Shown here: piece by piece, positions 24,880 to 33,884 of the stretch | Layout of the letters: the number at the start of each line of letters is the position of its first letter | Numbering within the stretch: the first letter of the stretch is position 1 | Assembly (NCBI RefSeq): GCF_017303055.1 | Contig: NZ_JAEKJT010000006.1 | Span: forward strand, 332,082-396,081 | Reading direction: 5' to 3' | From: Halomonas litopenaei | GTDB taxonomy: Bacteria > Pseudomonadota > Gammaproteobacteria > Pseudomonadales > Halomonadaceae | Length of the DNA: 64,000 nt | Notes under the pieces: model-generated | The model's input: the letters and a program-made list of their open reading frames with translations, nothing else | Database searches by the model: none | Told to the model about the DNA's origin: nothing | Program-made: the position numbers and the translations under genes

Positions 24880-26340
24880 ATGACCTCAGTCCCATACCCT
24901 TCGTTCACTACAAAGCTCCTTATCGATGGCTGTCTCGTCGAAGGTGAGGGCCGAGCTGAAAGCATCCATGATCCCACGTCTGGGAAGGTGATCGCTGAGG
25001 TCCGGGAAGCAAGCATGGAACAAGTCGAGCAGGCCATCGCCGCTGCCGGTCGCGCCCAGGCAACTTGGTCACGCACGACGCCACAGCAGCGCTCGACAGC
25101 TCTACTCGATATTGCCAGCTTGATTCAGGAAAGGGCCTCTTCCCTGGCACAAATAGAATCACTGAACTGCGGCAAGCCTCTGCATCAGGCACTGAACGAC
25201 GACCTGAACGCAGCCATCGACGTCTTTCGTTTCTTCGCAGGGGCCGTCCGCTGTCAATATGGGCAACTCAGTGCTGAGTACGTTCCCGGCTATACCAGCA
25301 TGGTTCAGCGAGCACCACTTGGTGTCGTCGCATCCATCGCCCCATGGAACTATCCACTGATGATGGCGGCGTGGAAGATCGCTCCTGCGCTTGCAGCGGG
25401 TAATACTCTTGTGTTCAAGCCATCTGAGCACACGCCACTCTCGATTCTTGAACTGGCCACCCATCTAGAAGGCATACTCCCCGCGGGGTGCCTCAATATC
25501 GTCTGTGGTGGTGGTGAGAACGTAGGCAGCCTGCTAGCCCGACACTCCGATATTCGGATGATTTCCCTCACCGGAGACATCGTCACGGGCCAAAAGGTGT
25601 TGAAAGAGGCGGTCAATTCACTCAAGCGCACCCACCTTGAGCTTGGTGGCAAAGCTCCCGTCATCGTCTGCGATGATGCTGACCTGGACCTCGTGGTCGA
25701 AGGCATCACCCGACACGGCTACTACAATGCCGGGCAGGACTGCACTGCAGCGTGCCGCATCTACGTCCAATCAGGTATCCATGACCGCCTGGTGGAGCGG
25801 CTGGGCGACGCCGTCTCACGGCTCCGATTTGCCCAGCGCAACGATCAAGACAACGATATGGGCCCCTTGATCAGCCTACGCCAGCGTGATCGCGTCGCCA
25901 GCTTCGTCGAACGGGCATTGACAGAACCCCACGTGGAACGCATTACGGGCGCGGCAATTCCTTCCGGGAGCGGTTTCTTTTACCAGCCAACGTTGCTTGC
26001 TGGCTGTCTTCAGTCGGATGAAATTGTACAGCGTGAAGTCTTTGGCCCGGTCGTAACAGTCACACGCTTTGATGAAATATCTCAGGCCCTGGATTGGTCG
26101 AACGATACCGAGTATGGGCTTGCCTCCTCCGTCTGGACCACAAACATGGATAAGGCAATGCATCTTGCCAGCCGACTCGAATACGGCTGCACGTGGATCA
26201 ACACCCATTTCATGCTAGCTACCGAAATGCCTCACGGCGGACTGAAGCGATCCGGCTATGGAAAGGAGCTTTCGAGTGATTCGCTCCAAGACTACAGCGT
26301 GGTGAGGCACATCATGGCTAGACATTCCCCACTTGACTGA
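24880..26340 (+). CDS. Gamma-aminobutyraldehyde dehydrogenase-like protein (PatD family), first copy
   Basis: 486-residue NAD(P)-dependent aldehyde dehydrogenase. The general base is Glu254 (HLELGGKAP) and the nucleophile Cys288 ([13 protein letters not shown]). The [11 protein letters not shown] and [17 protein letters not shown] segments and the C-terminal THFMLATEMPHGGLKRSGYGK are nearly those of E. coli PatD (YdcW), which oxidises 4-aminobutanal to GABA in putrescine breakdown. A second, closer PatD homologue lies at 29689. This one has a longer N terminus and may prefer another omega-aminoaldehyde, such as 3-aminopropanal from spermidine (inference). Confidence 0.88.
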   Translation: MTSVPYPSFTTKLLIDGCLVEGEGRAESIHDPTSGKVIAEVREASMEQVEQAIAAAGRAQATWSRTTPQQRSTALLDIASLIQERASSLAQIESLNCGKPLHQALNDDLNAAIDVFRFFAGAVRCQYGQLSAEYVPGYTSMVQRAPLGVVASIAPWNYPLMMAAWKIAPALAAGNTLVFKPSEHTPLSILELATHLEGILPAGCLNIVCGGGENVGSLLARHSDIRMISLTGDIVTGQKVLKEAVNSLKRTHLELGGKAPVIVCDDADLDLVVEGITRHGYYNAGQDCTAACRIYVQSGIHDRLVERLGDAVSRLRFAQRNDQDNDMGPLISLRQRDRVASFVERALTEPHVERITGAAIPSGSGFFYQPTLLAGCLQSDEIVQREVFGPVVTVTRFDEISQALDWSNDTEYGLASSVWTTNMDKAMHLASRLEYGCTWINTHFMLATEMPHGGLKRSGYGKELSSDSLQDYSVVRHIMARHSPLD

Positions 26341-26402
26341 CAACTTCATGGCATGCGAATGCCCGTCCATGCCCCTAGCATAATAACAGCTCTGGAGACA
26401 CC

Positions 26403-27554
26403 ATGAACTTTCCCTTTGTGCTACCCACTAAAATTGTGATGGAACCGGGCCTGCGCTCACAGGTAGGTCAACACCTTCAGGAAATGCAGTTGACACGCAT
26501 CCTGATTGTCACTGATCCGGGCATCGAAGCCGCAGGGCTTCTCTCTCCTATTTATGCAAGCCTTGAACATGCGGGCATCAGCTTTAAGGTAACGACTGAG
26601 GTTAAGCCCAATCCTCGAAGCGAAGATTGTAATCGCATAGCAAACGAGTATCGGGGTGCAGATATCGAGGGCCTTGTGGCGGTAGGGGGTGGTAGCGCTA
26701 TTGACGCCGCAAAGGCCATCGCGGTCTTGATGACTCATGAAGGAGTTATCGAGGACTATGAAGGCGAGAATACCCTTGTCACCGACCCTCTTCCTCTAGT
26801 GGCTATTCCGACTACAGCGGGTACGGGGAGCGAAGTCACCTTTTTCTCGGTGATCACCGATTCTGCACGACAGTATAAAATGAGCCTGCTGGACGTCAGG
26901 CTAGCTCCTGAGTTAGCACTACTCGATACGGAGGTCACTGCCCAACTACCTCCGGCAATCGCGGCAGCTACGGGAATGGACGCGTTAACACATGCGATAG
27001 AAGCCTACACCGGAAAGATGGCTAACCCCATCAGTGACGCTCTAGCGCTGCACGCCATTCGCCTGATCAGTTCAAACCTTCTCCCTGCGGTAGAAGAATG
27101 CGATAACCATGGCGCGCGCGAGCAAATGATGGTCGCCAGCCTGATCGCAGGTATGGCTTTTGGCAATGCAGACATCGCCAGCGTGCACTGCATTTCAGAA
27201 GCCATCGGAGGCATGTACGACACTCCTCACGGAGTTGCGAACTCCATTTTCCTGCCCTTTATCTTCAGACATAACTGTGACGCGGATCTGGAACGGCATT
27301 CTCAAGTAGCCTTTGCCCTGGGGGTAGACCCGCAACTCGGCGAAGCAGATGCCGCCAGGGCTGCCGTCGACGTGCTTTTCAACATGAGCCAACGGCTCGG
27401 CATCCCGAAATTCTCTGAAGTAGCCGGCGTCCAGGAAGCGGACTTTCATAGCATTGCTGAAAAATCAAAACAGAATATCTCAGACGCTAGTAATGCCAAA
27501 GAAATGACGGTCGACAGTTACTTAGACATCATCCGCCAGGCATATAACTACTAG
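26403..27554 (+). CDS. Iron-containing alcohol dehydrogenase
   Basis: 383 residues, group III alcohol dehydrogenase. Family hallmarks are the early FVLPTKIVMEPG strand, the NAD-binding GGGSAIDAAKAIAVL region, PLVAIPTTAGTGSEVTFFSVITD, and metal ligands in AAATGMDALTHAIEAYTG and SVHCISEAIGGMYDTPHG. These enzymes interconvert aldehydes and primary or hydroxy alcohols with NAD(P). GGAG precedes the ATG. Its place between two aminoaldehyde dehydrogenases suggests it feeds an amino alcohol into, or drains excess aldehyde from, the same pathway. Base composition is somewhat more AT-rich than in the flanking genes. Confidence 0.9.
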   Translation: MNFPFVLPTKIVMEPGLRSQVGQHLQEMQLTRILIVTDPGIEAAGLLSPIYASLEHAGISFKVTTEVKPNPRSEDCNRIANEYRGADIEGLVAVGGGSAIDAAKAIAVLMTHEGVIEDYEGENTLVTDPLPLVAIPTTAGTGSEVTFFSVITDSARQYKMSLLDVRLAPELALLDTEVTAQLPPAIAAATGMDALTHAIEAYTGKMANPISDALALHAIRLISSNLLPAVEECDNHGAREQMMVASLIAGMAFGNADIASVHCISEAIGGMYDTPHGVANSIFLPFIFRHNCDADLERHSQVAFALGVDPQLGEADAARAAVDVLFNMSQRLGIPKFSEVAGVQEADFHSIAEKSKQNISDASNAKEMTVDSYLDIIRQAYNY

Positions 27555-27766
27555 GACGCTTTACTACTGATCAATTAAACGTACACGAAAACACGCTATC
27601 TCTCGTCTACCGCTACGAAAAATCGTTGGCGACCGCTCAGATATTGACCATCAAGATTCCAACATCACTATTTGATGCGGGCGTCACATCTTGAGCTCCT
27701 GAATGCAGTGTTTCAATAAAACAACGAGCCCTGCCTTATAATATCCATCACAGTGGAACGACAAAA

Positions 27767-29176
27767 ATGAGCAACGAACTTATAAGAACTTTAGGCTTCT
27801 GGAGAGCTTTCTCCACCTGTACCGGGCTGGTCGTGGCTGGCACCACCATGGTGACACTTGGTTATAGCATGGGCCTGGTGGGCCCAGCGTTTATCGTCAG
27901 TGCCTTTATCGCGATGATCGTGAGTATCCTTGTATCTTTTTCTTACTCTGAGCTTTCATCTTTTATGCCCGGAGCGGGGATGATCGGCGACTATACGATG
28001 GTAGCCATGGGCCCTTTCATGGCAATTGTCAGTGTTCTTGGCGGCTACATTGTACTGGTGTCGGCTGCCGGAGCCATGGAGTCGATCACTGCAGGGCTCG
28101 CGGCACAAAGCTTGGTCCCTGGCATCAGCGCCACGTTCGTCGCGGTCGTTCTCCTGGTGCTCTTCCTTGCCGTGAACCTGGTGGGAGTCGGGGTATTCGG
28201 CTCCGTCCAGGTATTCACGACCGGCTCCATGATCATAGGTACATCAGTCATGGGTGTACTTGGTTTGATGGAATGGGGTACTCACACAGATCCCACTCAG
28301 GTTCCGTTCAACCCTAAAGGGTGGGAAGTCGTACTTCAGTCATTAGCACTCGGTATCTGGCTATTTGTTGGCATCGAGTACGTCGCTCCCATGGCGGAAG
28401 AAGTCAAAGAGCCGGAAAAGACGATTCCCAAGGCCATGTTGTTTGGCCTTCTGACCATCTTTGTCGCTGATATGTTGTTCGGCCAAGCTATCGCGCGTTA
28501 CGTTCCCCTCGACGTGCTCGAATCTTCTACGGCTCCTCAGGTTGATGGTGCCGGGGCGCTGTTCGGGCAGGCTGGAAAGATCTTTATGGTCATGATTACG
28601 GTGCTCGCCAGTGCCAGCTCCATCAACTCGCACATGGCTGCTGTACCTCGCATGCTCTACGGCCTTGCCAGAGAGGGCTTACTGCCTCGAGCTTTCACCT
28701 ATGTCCACCCCCACTTCCGTACTCCTTGGGTAGGCATTTTTAGCGTATTTCTTCTACTATGCATCCCCTTCATGCTGAGCATCAGCATGGACCTTATCGC
28801 TACCATGATTTTGGCGTCCTGCGTGACATGGCTGCTCTCCTACGTTATTGCCCAGATCAACGTCATGATCCTGCGTAAGCGGTATCCCGATGTACATCGG
28901 CCCTTCTCGACCCCCTTCTTTCCGATTCCCCAAATAGTGGGTATCGCGGCCTGTATCTACATGATCGTTACCATTCATCCCGAAGGAGCGATGAAAGCCC
29001 AGATCTACGCGATCGCAGGGGGCTTCATGACCATTATCATTGTCTACGCAGTGGCTTGGTTAAAGTTCAAGAAGATTCCATTGTTCACACCGACGCCTCT
29101 GGGATCACTATACGCCCAACACAATACCACCAGTCCCGAAGACAGCGCTCCAGTGACTGAGGCTTCCGCTCGATGA
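27767..29176 (+). CDS. APC family amino acid/polyamine permease
   Basis: 469-residue membrane protein with about twelve hydrophobic helices and the APC-superfamily pattern. The broken first helix reads RAFSTCTGLVVAGTTMVTLGYSMGL, then AFIAMIVSILVSFSYSELSSFMPGAG, and later EYVAPMAEEVKEPEKTIPKAM, the usual intracellular loop motif. It probably imports the amine substrate handled by the flanking dehydrogenases; which amine cannot be read from sequence. A 212-base gap upstream could hold a separate promoter. Its stop overlaps the next gene's ATG by four bases. Confidence 0.9.
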   Translation: MSNELIRTLGFWRAFSTCTGLVVAGTTMVTLGYSMGLVGPAFIVSAFIAMIVSILVSFSYSELSSFMPGAGMIGDYTMVAMGPFMAIVSVLGGYIVLVSAAGAMESITAGLAAQSLVPGISATFVAVVLLVLFLAVNLVGVGVFGSVQVFTTGSMIIGTSVMGVLGLMEWGTHTDPTQVPFNPKGWEVVLQSLALGIWLFVGIEYVAPMAEEVKEPEKTIPKAMLFGLLTIFVADMLFGQAIARYVPLDVLESSTAPQVDGAGALFGQAGKIFMVMITVLASASSINSHMAAVPRMLYGLAREGLLPRAFTYVHPHFRTPWVGIFSVFLLLCIPFMLSISMDLIATMILASCVTWLLSYVIAQINVMILRKRYPDVHRPFSTPFFPIPQIVGIAACIYMIVTIHPEGAMKAQIYAIAGGFMTIIIVYAVAWLKFKKIPLFTPTPLGSLYAQHNTTSPEDSAPVTEASAR

Positions 29177-29679
29177 GACTCTTCTCCAACATCGAAACGC
29201 GCGCAAACATGGCGTTCGAATTCATGGCCAAGCAACTAGGTTGCAGCGAACGTATCGGCCCTATGAGCCGATCGGGAAGCTTCGATGGTGGCGATATGAT
29301 CTTGCGCTACGTCGAGAAGCGCCGTTTCTTTTCTAGAATCTACAAGCTAGACATCACCCTGAAGATTGACAACCTTGAGGCGCCTCTCGGTGAAGCGTAC
29401 TGGAAAAAGGGAACGCAATGGTCTGGTGAGCAGGCTGCCAGTGACTGGCTTGCTCAGCATCCCCAGCTGTCAACGCTGTCATCGCTGATTGATATTGAAA
29501 TGGCAACTTACCGGCGGGGAGTCTCTGACTCCAGTGCAACTGTGCATCTAGTCACACTACCAGGTTGCTTTATTTGGACGCTCGTCCCGCCCATGCACTA
29601 CTTCGTTAAACTCAATGGCAAAGAGATCGAAGGGCTTAGCCGCTTGCTTGGTCAACGCCTTGATACCACTCTCGCGTAA
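29173..29679 (+). CDS. Uncharacterised protein coupled to the permease (DUF3156-like)
   Basis: 168 residues, cytoplasmic by composition, with a mixed alpha/beta look and no obvious catalytic motif (segments RFFSRIYKLDITLKI, YWKKGTQWSG and TLPGCFIWTLVPPMHYF). Its ATG overlaps the permease stop (ATGA), so the two are translationally coupled. I believe it is the DUF3156 family, which tends to occur beside such permeases, but I am not certain. It ends ten bases before the PatD gene. A role in transport or enzyme regulation is only a guess from position. Confidence 0.7.
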   Translation: MRLFSNIETRANMAFEFMAKQLGCSERIGPMSRSGSFDGGDMILRYVEKRRFFSRIYKLDITLKIDNLEAPLGEAYWKKGTQWSGEQAASDWLAQHPQLSTLSSLIDIEMATYRRGVSDSSATVHLVTLPGCFIWTLVPPMHYFVKLNGKEIEGLSRLLGQRLDTTLA

Positions 29680-29688
29680 GGATATTCC

Positions 29689-31113
29689 ATGGATTACTCG
29701 CTATTGATCAACGGCACTTTATGTCAAGGTAAAGGCGCTCCTTTGGACGTTCTTGATCCTACCAATCATGAAGTCCTGTGCACGCTTAATGAGGCAACTG
29801 CTGAGCAGGTTGAGGAAGCCGTAACAGCCGCCGATGCAGCATTCACCAGCTGGTCGCTGACGACACCAGCATTTCGCGCTACCAAGCTGCTGGCACTGGC
29901 TGACTGGATTGATTCTCACCAAGAAATGCTAGCCCGATTGGAGTCAGACAACTGCGGAAAGCCTTATCGGCAGGCTCTTGAAGACGAGATTCCAGGTGCC
30001 TCTGATGTCTTTCGTTTCTTCGCCGGCGCGGTAAGGTGCATGAGTGCGTCTGCTGCAGGTGAGTACATGGAGGGGCATACCTCCATGATCCGCAGAGACC
30101 CACTGGGAGTAGTGGCATCCATCGCACCCTGGAACTATCCGCTGATGATGGCGTCATGGAAGCTTGCTCCGGCCCTTGCTGCGGGTAATACCGTAGTACT
30201 CAAGCCGTCCGAGCACACTCCTTTGACGAGCCTGGCACTCGCCAGTGCCATGGCCGACATCTTTCCACCAGGGGTCGTCAATGTGGTCCATGGACGAGGC
30301 AACACGGTCGGCGAACCCCTGACAGGTCATCCTAAGGTACGCATGGTATCTCTGACCGGCTCAGTAGGTACGGGCAGTGCTATCGTTTCGTCTACTGCAG
30401 ACAGCGTGAAGCGCATGCATATGGAGCTAGGGGGCAAAGCGCCGGTACTGATCTTTGACGACGCTGACCTTGATGATGCAGTGGAAGGCATCCGCAACTT
30501 CGCCTTCTATAATGCTGGCCAGGACTGTACCGCTGCCTGCCGCCTATATGTCCAACGAAACGTCTATGAAGACTTTGTGTCCCGCTTGAAAGACGCGGTG
30601 GGCCAGATCAAGGTCGGTTCCCAGGATGAAGAAGACGTCGAAATGGGCCCCCTGATCACTGCAGACCACCTGAAGCGCGTACAAGGTTTTGTAGAGCGAG
30701 CTGCAGCCGTGCCGCATATTGAAGTGGTCAGCGGCGGGACGGCCCTCGACCGGTCTGGCAATTTCTTCGCCCCAACCATTATCGCGGGTGCACGCCAGGA
30801 CGACGAAATTGTACAGCGCGAAGTATTCGGCCCAGTGGTCTCCGTGACCCCGTTCGAAGAAGAAGAGCAGGTGCTAGCCTGGGCCAATGATTCCAACTAT
30901 GGCCTCGCCTCTTCTGTATGGACCCAGGACATTGGGCGCGCCCATCGCCTCTCGAGCCGGCTGCAATACGGCTGCACTTGGGTGAATACGCACTTCATGC
31001 TGGTCAGCGAAATGCCGCACGGCGGCCAGAAGCTATCTGGATATGGCAAGGATATGTCGATGTACGGTCTTGAAGACTACACCTGTGTCAGACATGTCAT
31101 GATCAAGCACTGA
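29689..31113 (+). CDS. patD: Gamma-aminobutyraldehyde dehydrogenase
   Basis: 474 residues, collinear with E. coli PatD over its whole length. General base Glu246 (HMELGGKAP), nucleophile Cys280 ([13 protein letters not shown]), [18 protein letters not shown], and the nearly invariant C terminus [20 protein letters not shown]. It oxidises 4-aminobutanal to GABA with NAD in the putrescine transaminase/oxidase routes. An AAGGA ribosome site precedes the ATG, ten bases after the DUF3156-like gene. It is the last gene of the cluster and is followed by a strong hairpin. High confidence in the reaction class; the exact in vivo amine is inferred. Confidence 0.92.
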   Translation: MDYSLLINGTLCQGKGAPLDVLDPTNHEVLCTLNEATAEQVEEAVTAADAAFTSWSLTTPAFRATKLLALADWIDSHQEMLARLESDNCGKPYRQALEDEIPGASDVFRFFAGAVRCMSASAAGEYMEGHTSMIRRDPLGVVASIAPWNYPLMMASWKLAPALAAGNTVVLKPSEHTPLTSLALASAMADIFPPGVVNVVHGRGNTVGEPLTGHPKVRMVSLTGSVGTGSAIVSSTADSVKRMHMELGGKAPVLIFDDADLDDAVEGIRNFAFYNAGQDCTAACRLYVQRNVYEDFVSRLKDAVGQIKVGSQDEEDVEMGPLITADHLKRVQGFVERAAAVPHIEVVSGGTALDRSGNFFAPTIIAGARQDDEIVQREVFGPVVSVTPFEEEEQVLAWANDSNYGLASSVWTQDIGRAHRLSSRLQYGCTWVNTHFMLVSEMPHGGQKLSGYGKDMSMYGLEDYTCVRHVMIKH

Positions 31114-31130
31114 CGTAGCTATTCGAATCA

Positions 31131-31159
31131 CGTCAGGCGGAGTGATCATCCGCCTGACG
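31131..31159 (+). terminator. Terminator after the polyamine cluster
   Basis: CGTCAGGCGGA (31131-31141) pairs perfectly with TCCGCCTGACG (31149-31159) over a 7-base loop, 18 bases after the patD stop; TCTTCC follows. The convergent AtuA-type operon ends about 185 bases further on. Confidence 0.8.
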
Positions 31160-31343
31160 TCTTCCCCGCTGTAAAGCACAGCAGCACTAGACGATGCGAC
31201 AGGGAGCAACACCCTTCGCCCCACTTTTGCTTCGCAAGCCGCACCGTCGCCTGCACCTGGCTGCCCACTCAGCGGACCTCGGGCACGTCCTCCACGTTCC
31301 CCCTGAAGGTAGCCGTAACAACCTTGTCAGTCGCACGTCCCAT

Positions 31344-31676
31344 TTATCGCGAAACGGGGCTCTCGACCGTCATTGAAAGCAGCAGAGAAGAGAGCGTCTT
31401 ACCGTGGCCATCCAGGTTGAGCGAGCCATTTACGCCCCCTTGAAGGACGTCTTCCAGGACAAGATTGATCCCGGCAAGGTTAGGCATGGGATAGCGTTTC
31501 ACCCCGGTGACACCACGATGAGCGAAGAGCTGATACACCCCCTCCTCGGTCACCTGATCCAGTAGCCAGCGGTAGTGCTCGTCCTTGTAGACGAAAACGG
31601 CCAGGTTCAGTCGGTCGCCCTTATCGCCAGCGCGAGCATGGGCAAAGTGATAAAGAGACCGTCGTTCACGAGACAT
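31344..31676 (-). CDS. AtuA-related small protein
   Basis: 110 residues from the ATG at 31676. The segments LYHFAHARAGDKGDRLNLAVF and GVKRYPMPNLAGINLVLEDVLQGG are the hallmark of the small domain that is fused to, or encoded just after, AtuA/DUF1446 proteins. An upstream in-frame start at 31718 would overlap atuA by 38 bases; the ATG at 31676, with GGGAG before it and four bases after the atuA stop, is preferred. It presumably forms a complex with the AtuA-type protein. Last gene of the six-gene minus-strand operon. Confidence 0.85.
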   Translation of the reverse strand: MSRERRSLYHFAHARAGDKGDRLNLAVFVYKDEHYRWLLDQVTEEGVYQLFAHRGVTGVKRYPMPNLAGINLVLEDVLQGGVNGSLNLDGHGKTLSSLLLSMTVESPVSR

Positions 31677-31680
31677 ATCC

Positions 31681-33045
31681 TCAACTCCCATTGCGGATGC
31701 TGACGCTGGGTGTGACATCTTGGCGGCGAACCAGGTACGAGGCCGTCTTGAGCCGGCGGTTCAGGTGTCGACGCACACCGCCACCTGCAGCGGGGCCGCA
31801 GCAATACAGCGCCAGCAACTCCTGTGTCGCGAGCTCGACCACCGCACGTTGTTTATGCTCGACCGCCAGACGCAGCCGAATATCTTCGGAGGAGCTTCCT
31901 GGACTGTCTCGCCACACTGCTGCATCACCGTCGAACACGCTGGAGATACCAATGACATCGAAGCGAGTCCTCATGTCAGCGGGGCAGCGCGTTGCCAACC
32001 GCCGCTGCAACGTATCCTGGGCGAGCTTTGCTCGAGCCATTGCGTTAGGCCCGGCATAGGAAATTTCCGCTTCCCCTTGATAACCATCCAGAAAGCTGAC
32101 GGTCGTCTTGAGCCTGTCCGGCGCTGGATGCCCTCGCACCCCTTTGACCGATACGCGATCACGGCCCACTTGCCGCACCTCAACGCCCGTCAAGTCCACC
32201 ACCACATCCGGTGTCACATAGCCGGCGGGATCATGAATTTCGTAAAGAAGCTGCTCCTTGACCGTCTGCTCCGTCACCAAGCCTCCGGTACCTGGAGGTT
32301 TCGTCACTATCAGACTGCCATCACGTTCTACCTCGACGATGGGATATCCCAGGCAGTGCATGCCTTGAACATCCTTGACCCCGGGATCGGCAAAGTACCC
32401 TCCTGTCACCTGTGCACCACACTCAATCAGGTGGCCCGCCAAGGTCCCCGCGGCGATCCGGTCCCAGTCATCACGCGCCCATCCGTGGTGGTAGCGCAGA
32501 GGGGCCAGGGCCAAGGCGGGGTCAGCGACACGTCCAGTAACCACCACCTGTGCCTCCTGCGCCAGTGCCTCGACCAGTGCATCCGCCCCCAGATACACAT
32601 TGGCCGCCACCACGTCGTTGCTGTCTGGCAGCTCGCGGTGCTCGCCCTCCCACGGCTGCCAGTCAAGCGAGTGAATCTGCTGGCGAACGTCATCCCCCTG
32701 AATCACCGCGATGCGGGCATCCTTGACGCCAGCCCGTTGTGCCATCGCTGCCACTTGGTCACCTGCGGCTTCCGGGTTTGCCGCACCGAAGTTTCCCAAC
32801 ACGGTAATGGCATTGCGCAAACAATCACCCAGCACCGGGGCAAGAAATGCCTCCAGCAAAGGCTCTACCCCTCTGCTGGGGTCTTGCAGACGCGCCAACT
32901 GAGCGGCCGCCAGGGTTCGCTCTCCCAGCGTTTCGAACATCAGGGCACGCGGCGCATCATAGTGCAGCAGAGCTTCTACCAATGGCCCGGCCGCGTCGGT
33001 ACGGTCGCCCGAGAAACCCGCCCCACAGCCTACGACAACAGTCAT
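31681..33045 (-). CDS. AtuA family protein (DUF1446)
   Basis: 454 residues of the acyclic-terpene-utilisation AtuA/DUF1446 family. It is recognised by the N-terminal VVVGCGAGFSGDRTDAAGPL, the central VTGRVADPALALAPLRYHHGW and GYFADPGVKDVQGMHCLGYPI, and the KPPGTGGLVTEQTVKEQLLYEI segment. The founding member is needed for citronellol and geraniol breakdown in Pseudomonas, but the biochemical reaction is not defined. Here no other terpene genes are present. It overlaps the BKACE gene by four bases and is followed by its usual small partner, in a setting of beta-keto-acid metabolism. Confidence 0.88.
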   Translation of the reverse strand: MTVVVGCGAGFSGDRTDAAGPLVEALLHYDAPRALMFETLGERTLAAAQLARLQDPSRGVEPLLEAFLAPVLGDCLRNAITVLGNFGAANPEAAGDQVAAMAQRAGVKDARIAVIQGDDVRQQIHSLDWQPWEGEHRELPDSNDVVAANVYLGADALVEALAQEAQVVVTGRVADPALALAPLRYHHGWARDDWDRIAAGTLAGHLIECGAQVTGGYFADPGVKDVQGMHCLGYPIVEVERDGSLIVTKPPGTGGLVTEQTVKEQLLYEIHDPAGYVTPDVVVDLTGVEVRQVGRDRVSVKGVRGHPAPDRLKTTVSFLDGYQGEAEISYAGPNAMARAKLAQDTLQRRLATRCPADMRTRFDVIGISSVFDGDAAVWRDSPGSSSEDIRLRLAVEHKQRAVVELATQELLALYCCGPAAGGGVRRHLNRRLKTASYLVRRQDVTPSVSIRNGS

Positions 33046-33884
33046 GCGAGCCTCCCGGATCTCACCAAGGGCAAACCAAGAAATTCTCTCACCTGACGAG
33101 GCTTCATGATGCTGCGGCCGCTGGCTTCAATCCTCTCGCGCGTCAAGCGCACCAACTCCGCATTGTCTTTCACCAGAGTGCCATCGGGGCGCCAGAGGTT
33201 GTTCTCGAAACCCACACGGGCATGCCCACCGTGCGCTGCTGCCAACCCCATGCACTCGGCTTCCGTCGGCCCAAAGGCGCAGACGGCCCACCTATCACCC
33301 GGTGTCAGGGCTTCCAGAAATTCAGGTAGGCGAGCCGGATCCGCCACCGGCGGTGTCTCATAGCGTCCCAGGACAAACAGCAGAAAGCTCTTGCCGGATG
33401 GCAAGACTCCGGCATCGCGAAGCTGGTTGAAGTGGAGCAGATCCTCAACGGAATAGAGGATGTATTGCACACTGCCCCCCTCGGCCTGAAGGTTACGGCA
33501 AACGGCGCCACTCGCTGCGACCTCCTGAGGGTCGCCAAACAGCTCGCGCACGGCTACCGAGACGGATTCAGGACGAAGCTCTTCCAGCAGTTTCCTCTGG
33601 GCCTGTGGGTCATAACGCCCACCCGCCTCGCTGGTGACTTGCAGCACCATGTCATCGCCGACAGCTGCACGGATCATGCCCAGCGCGTCTCGATAGGCAG
33701 CCACATCCAATAGATGACGGCCATCAGGTTCACGCACGTGCAAGTGCACCATGGCCGCCCCCGCATCACGGCAGGCGAGCGCATCGGCGGCTAGCGCCTC
33801 TGGCGTCAGCGGGATTTGCGGGTGATCGACCCGGGTACGTCGAGCGCCGTTGGGGGCGACCATCAACAAGCAAGGTGATGTCAT
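33042..33884 (-). CDS. Beta-keto acid cleavage enzyme (BKACE, DUF849 family)
   Basis: 280 residues. The zinc ligands are in VHLHVREPDGRH (H47 and H49) near the end of strand 2, followed by MVLQVTSEAGGRYDP and the C-terminal ARVGFENNLWRPDGTLVKDN, which is the family's substrate-contact region. BKACE enzymes react a beta-keto acid with acetyl-CoA to give acetoacetate and a new acyl-CoA; 3-keto-5-aminohexanoate and dehydrocarnitine are known substrates. The adjacent dehydrogenase would make the keto acid from a 3-hydroxy acid. The exact substrate is not evident. It overlaps both neighbours by four bases. Confidence 0.88.
   Translation of the reverse strand: MTSPCLLMVAPNGARRTRVDHPQIPLTPEALAADALACRDAGAAMVHLHVREPDGRHLLDVAAYRDALGMIRAAVGDDMVLQVTSEAGGRYDPQAQRKLLEELRPESVSVAVRELFGDPQEVAASGAVCRNLQAEGGSVQYILYSVEDLLHFNQLRDAGVLPSGKSFLLFVLGRYETPPVADPARLPEFLEALTPGDRWAVCAFGPTEAECMGLAAAHGGHARVGFENNLWRPDGTLVKDNAELVRLTRERIEASGRSIMKPRQVREFLGLPLVRSGRLA

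Noticed and set aside
31720..33096. A 458-codon open frame on the plus strand
   Set aside because: It is the antisense shadow of the AtuA family gene, which has full-length family similarity and tight operon overlaps.
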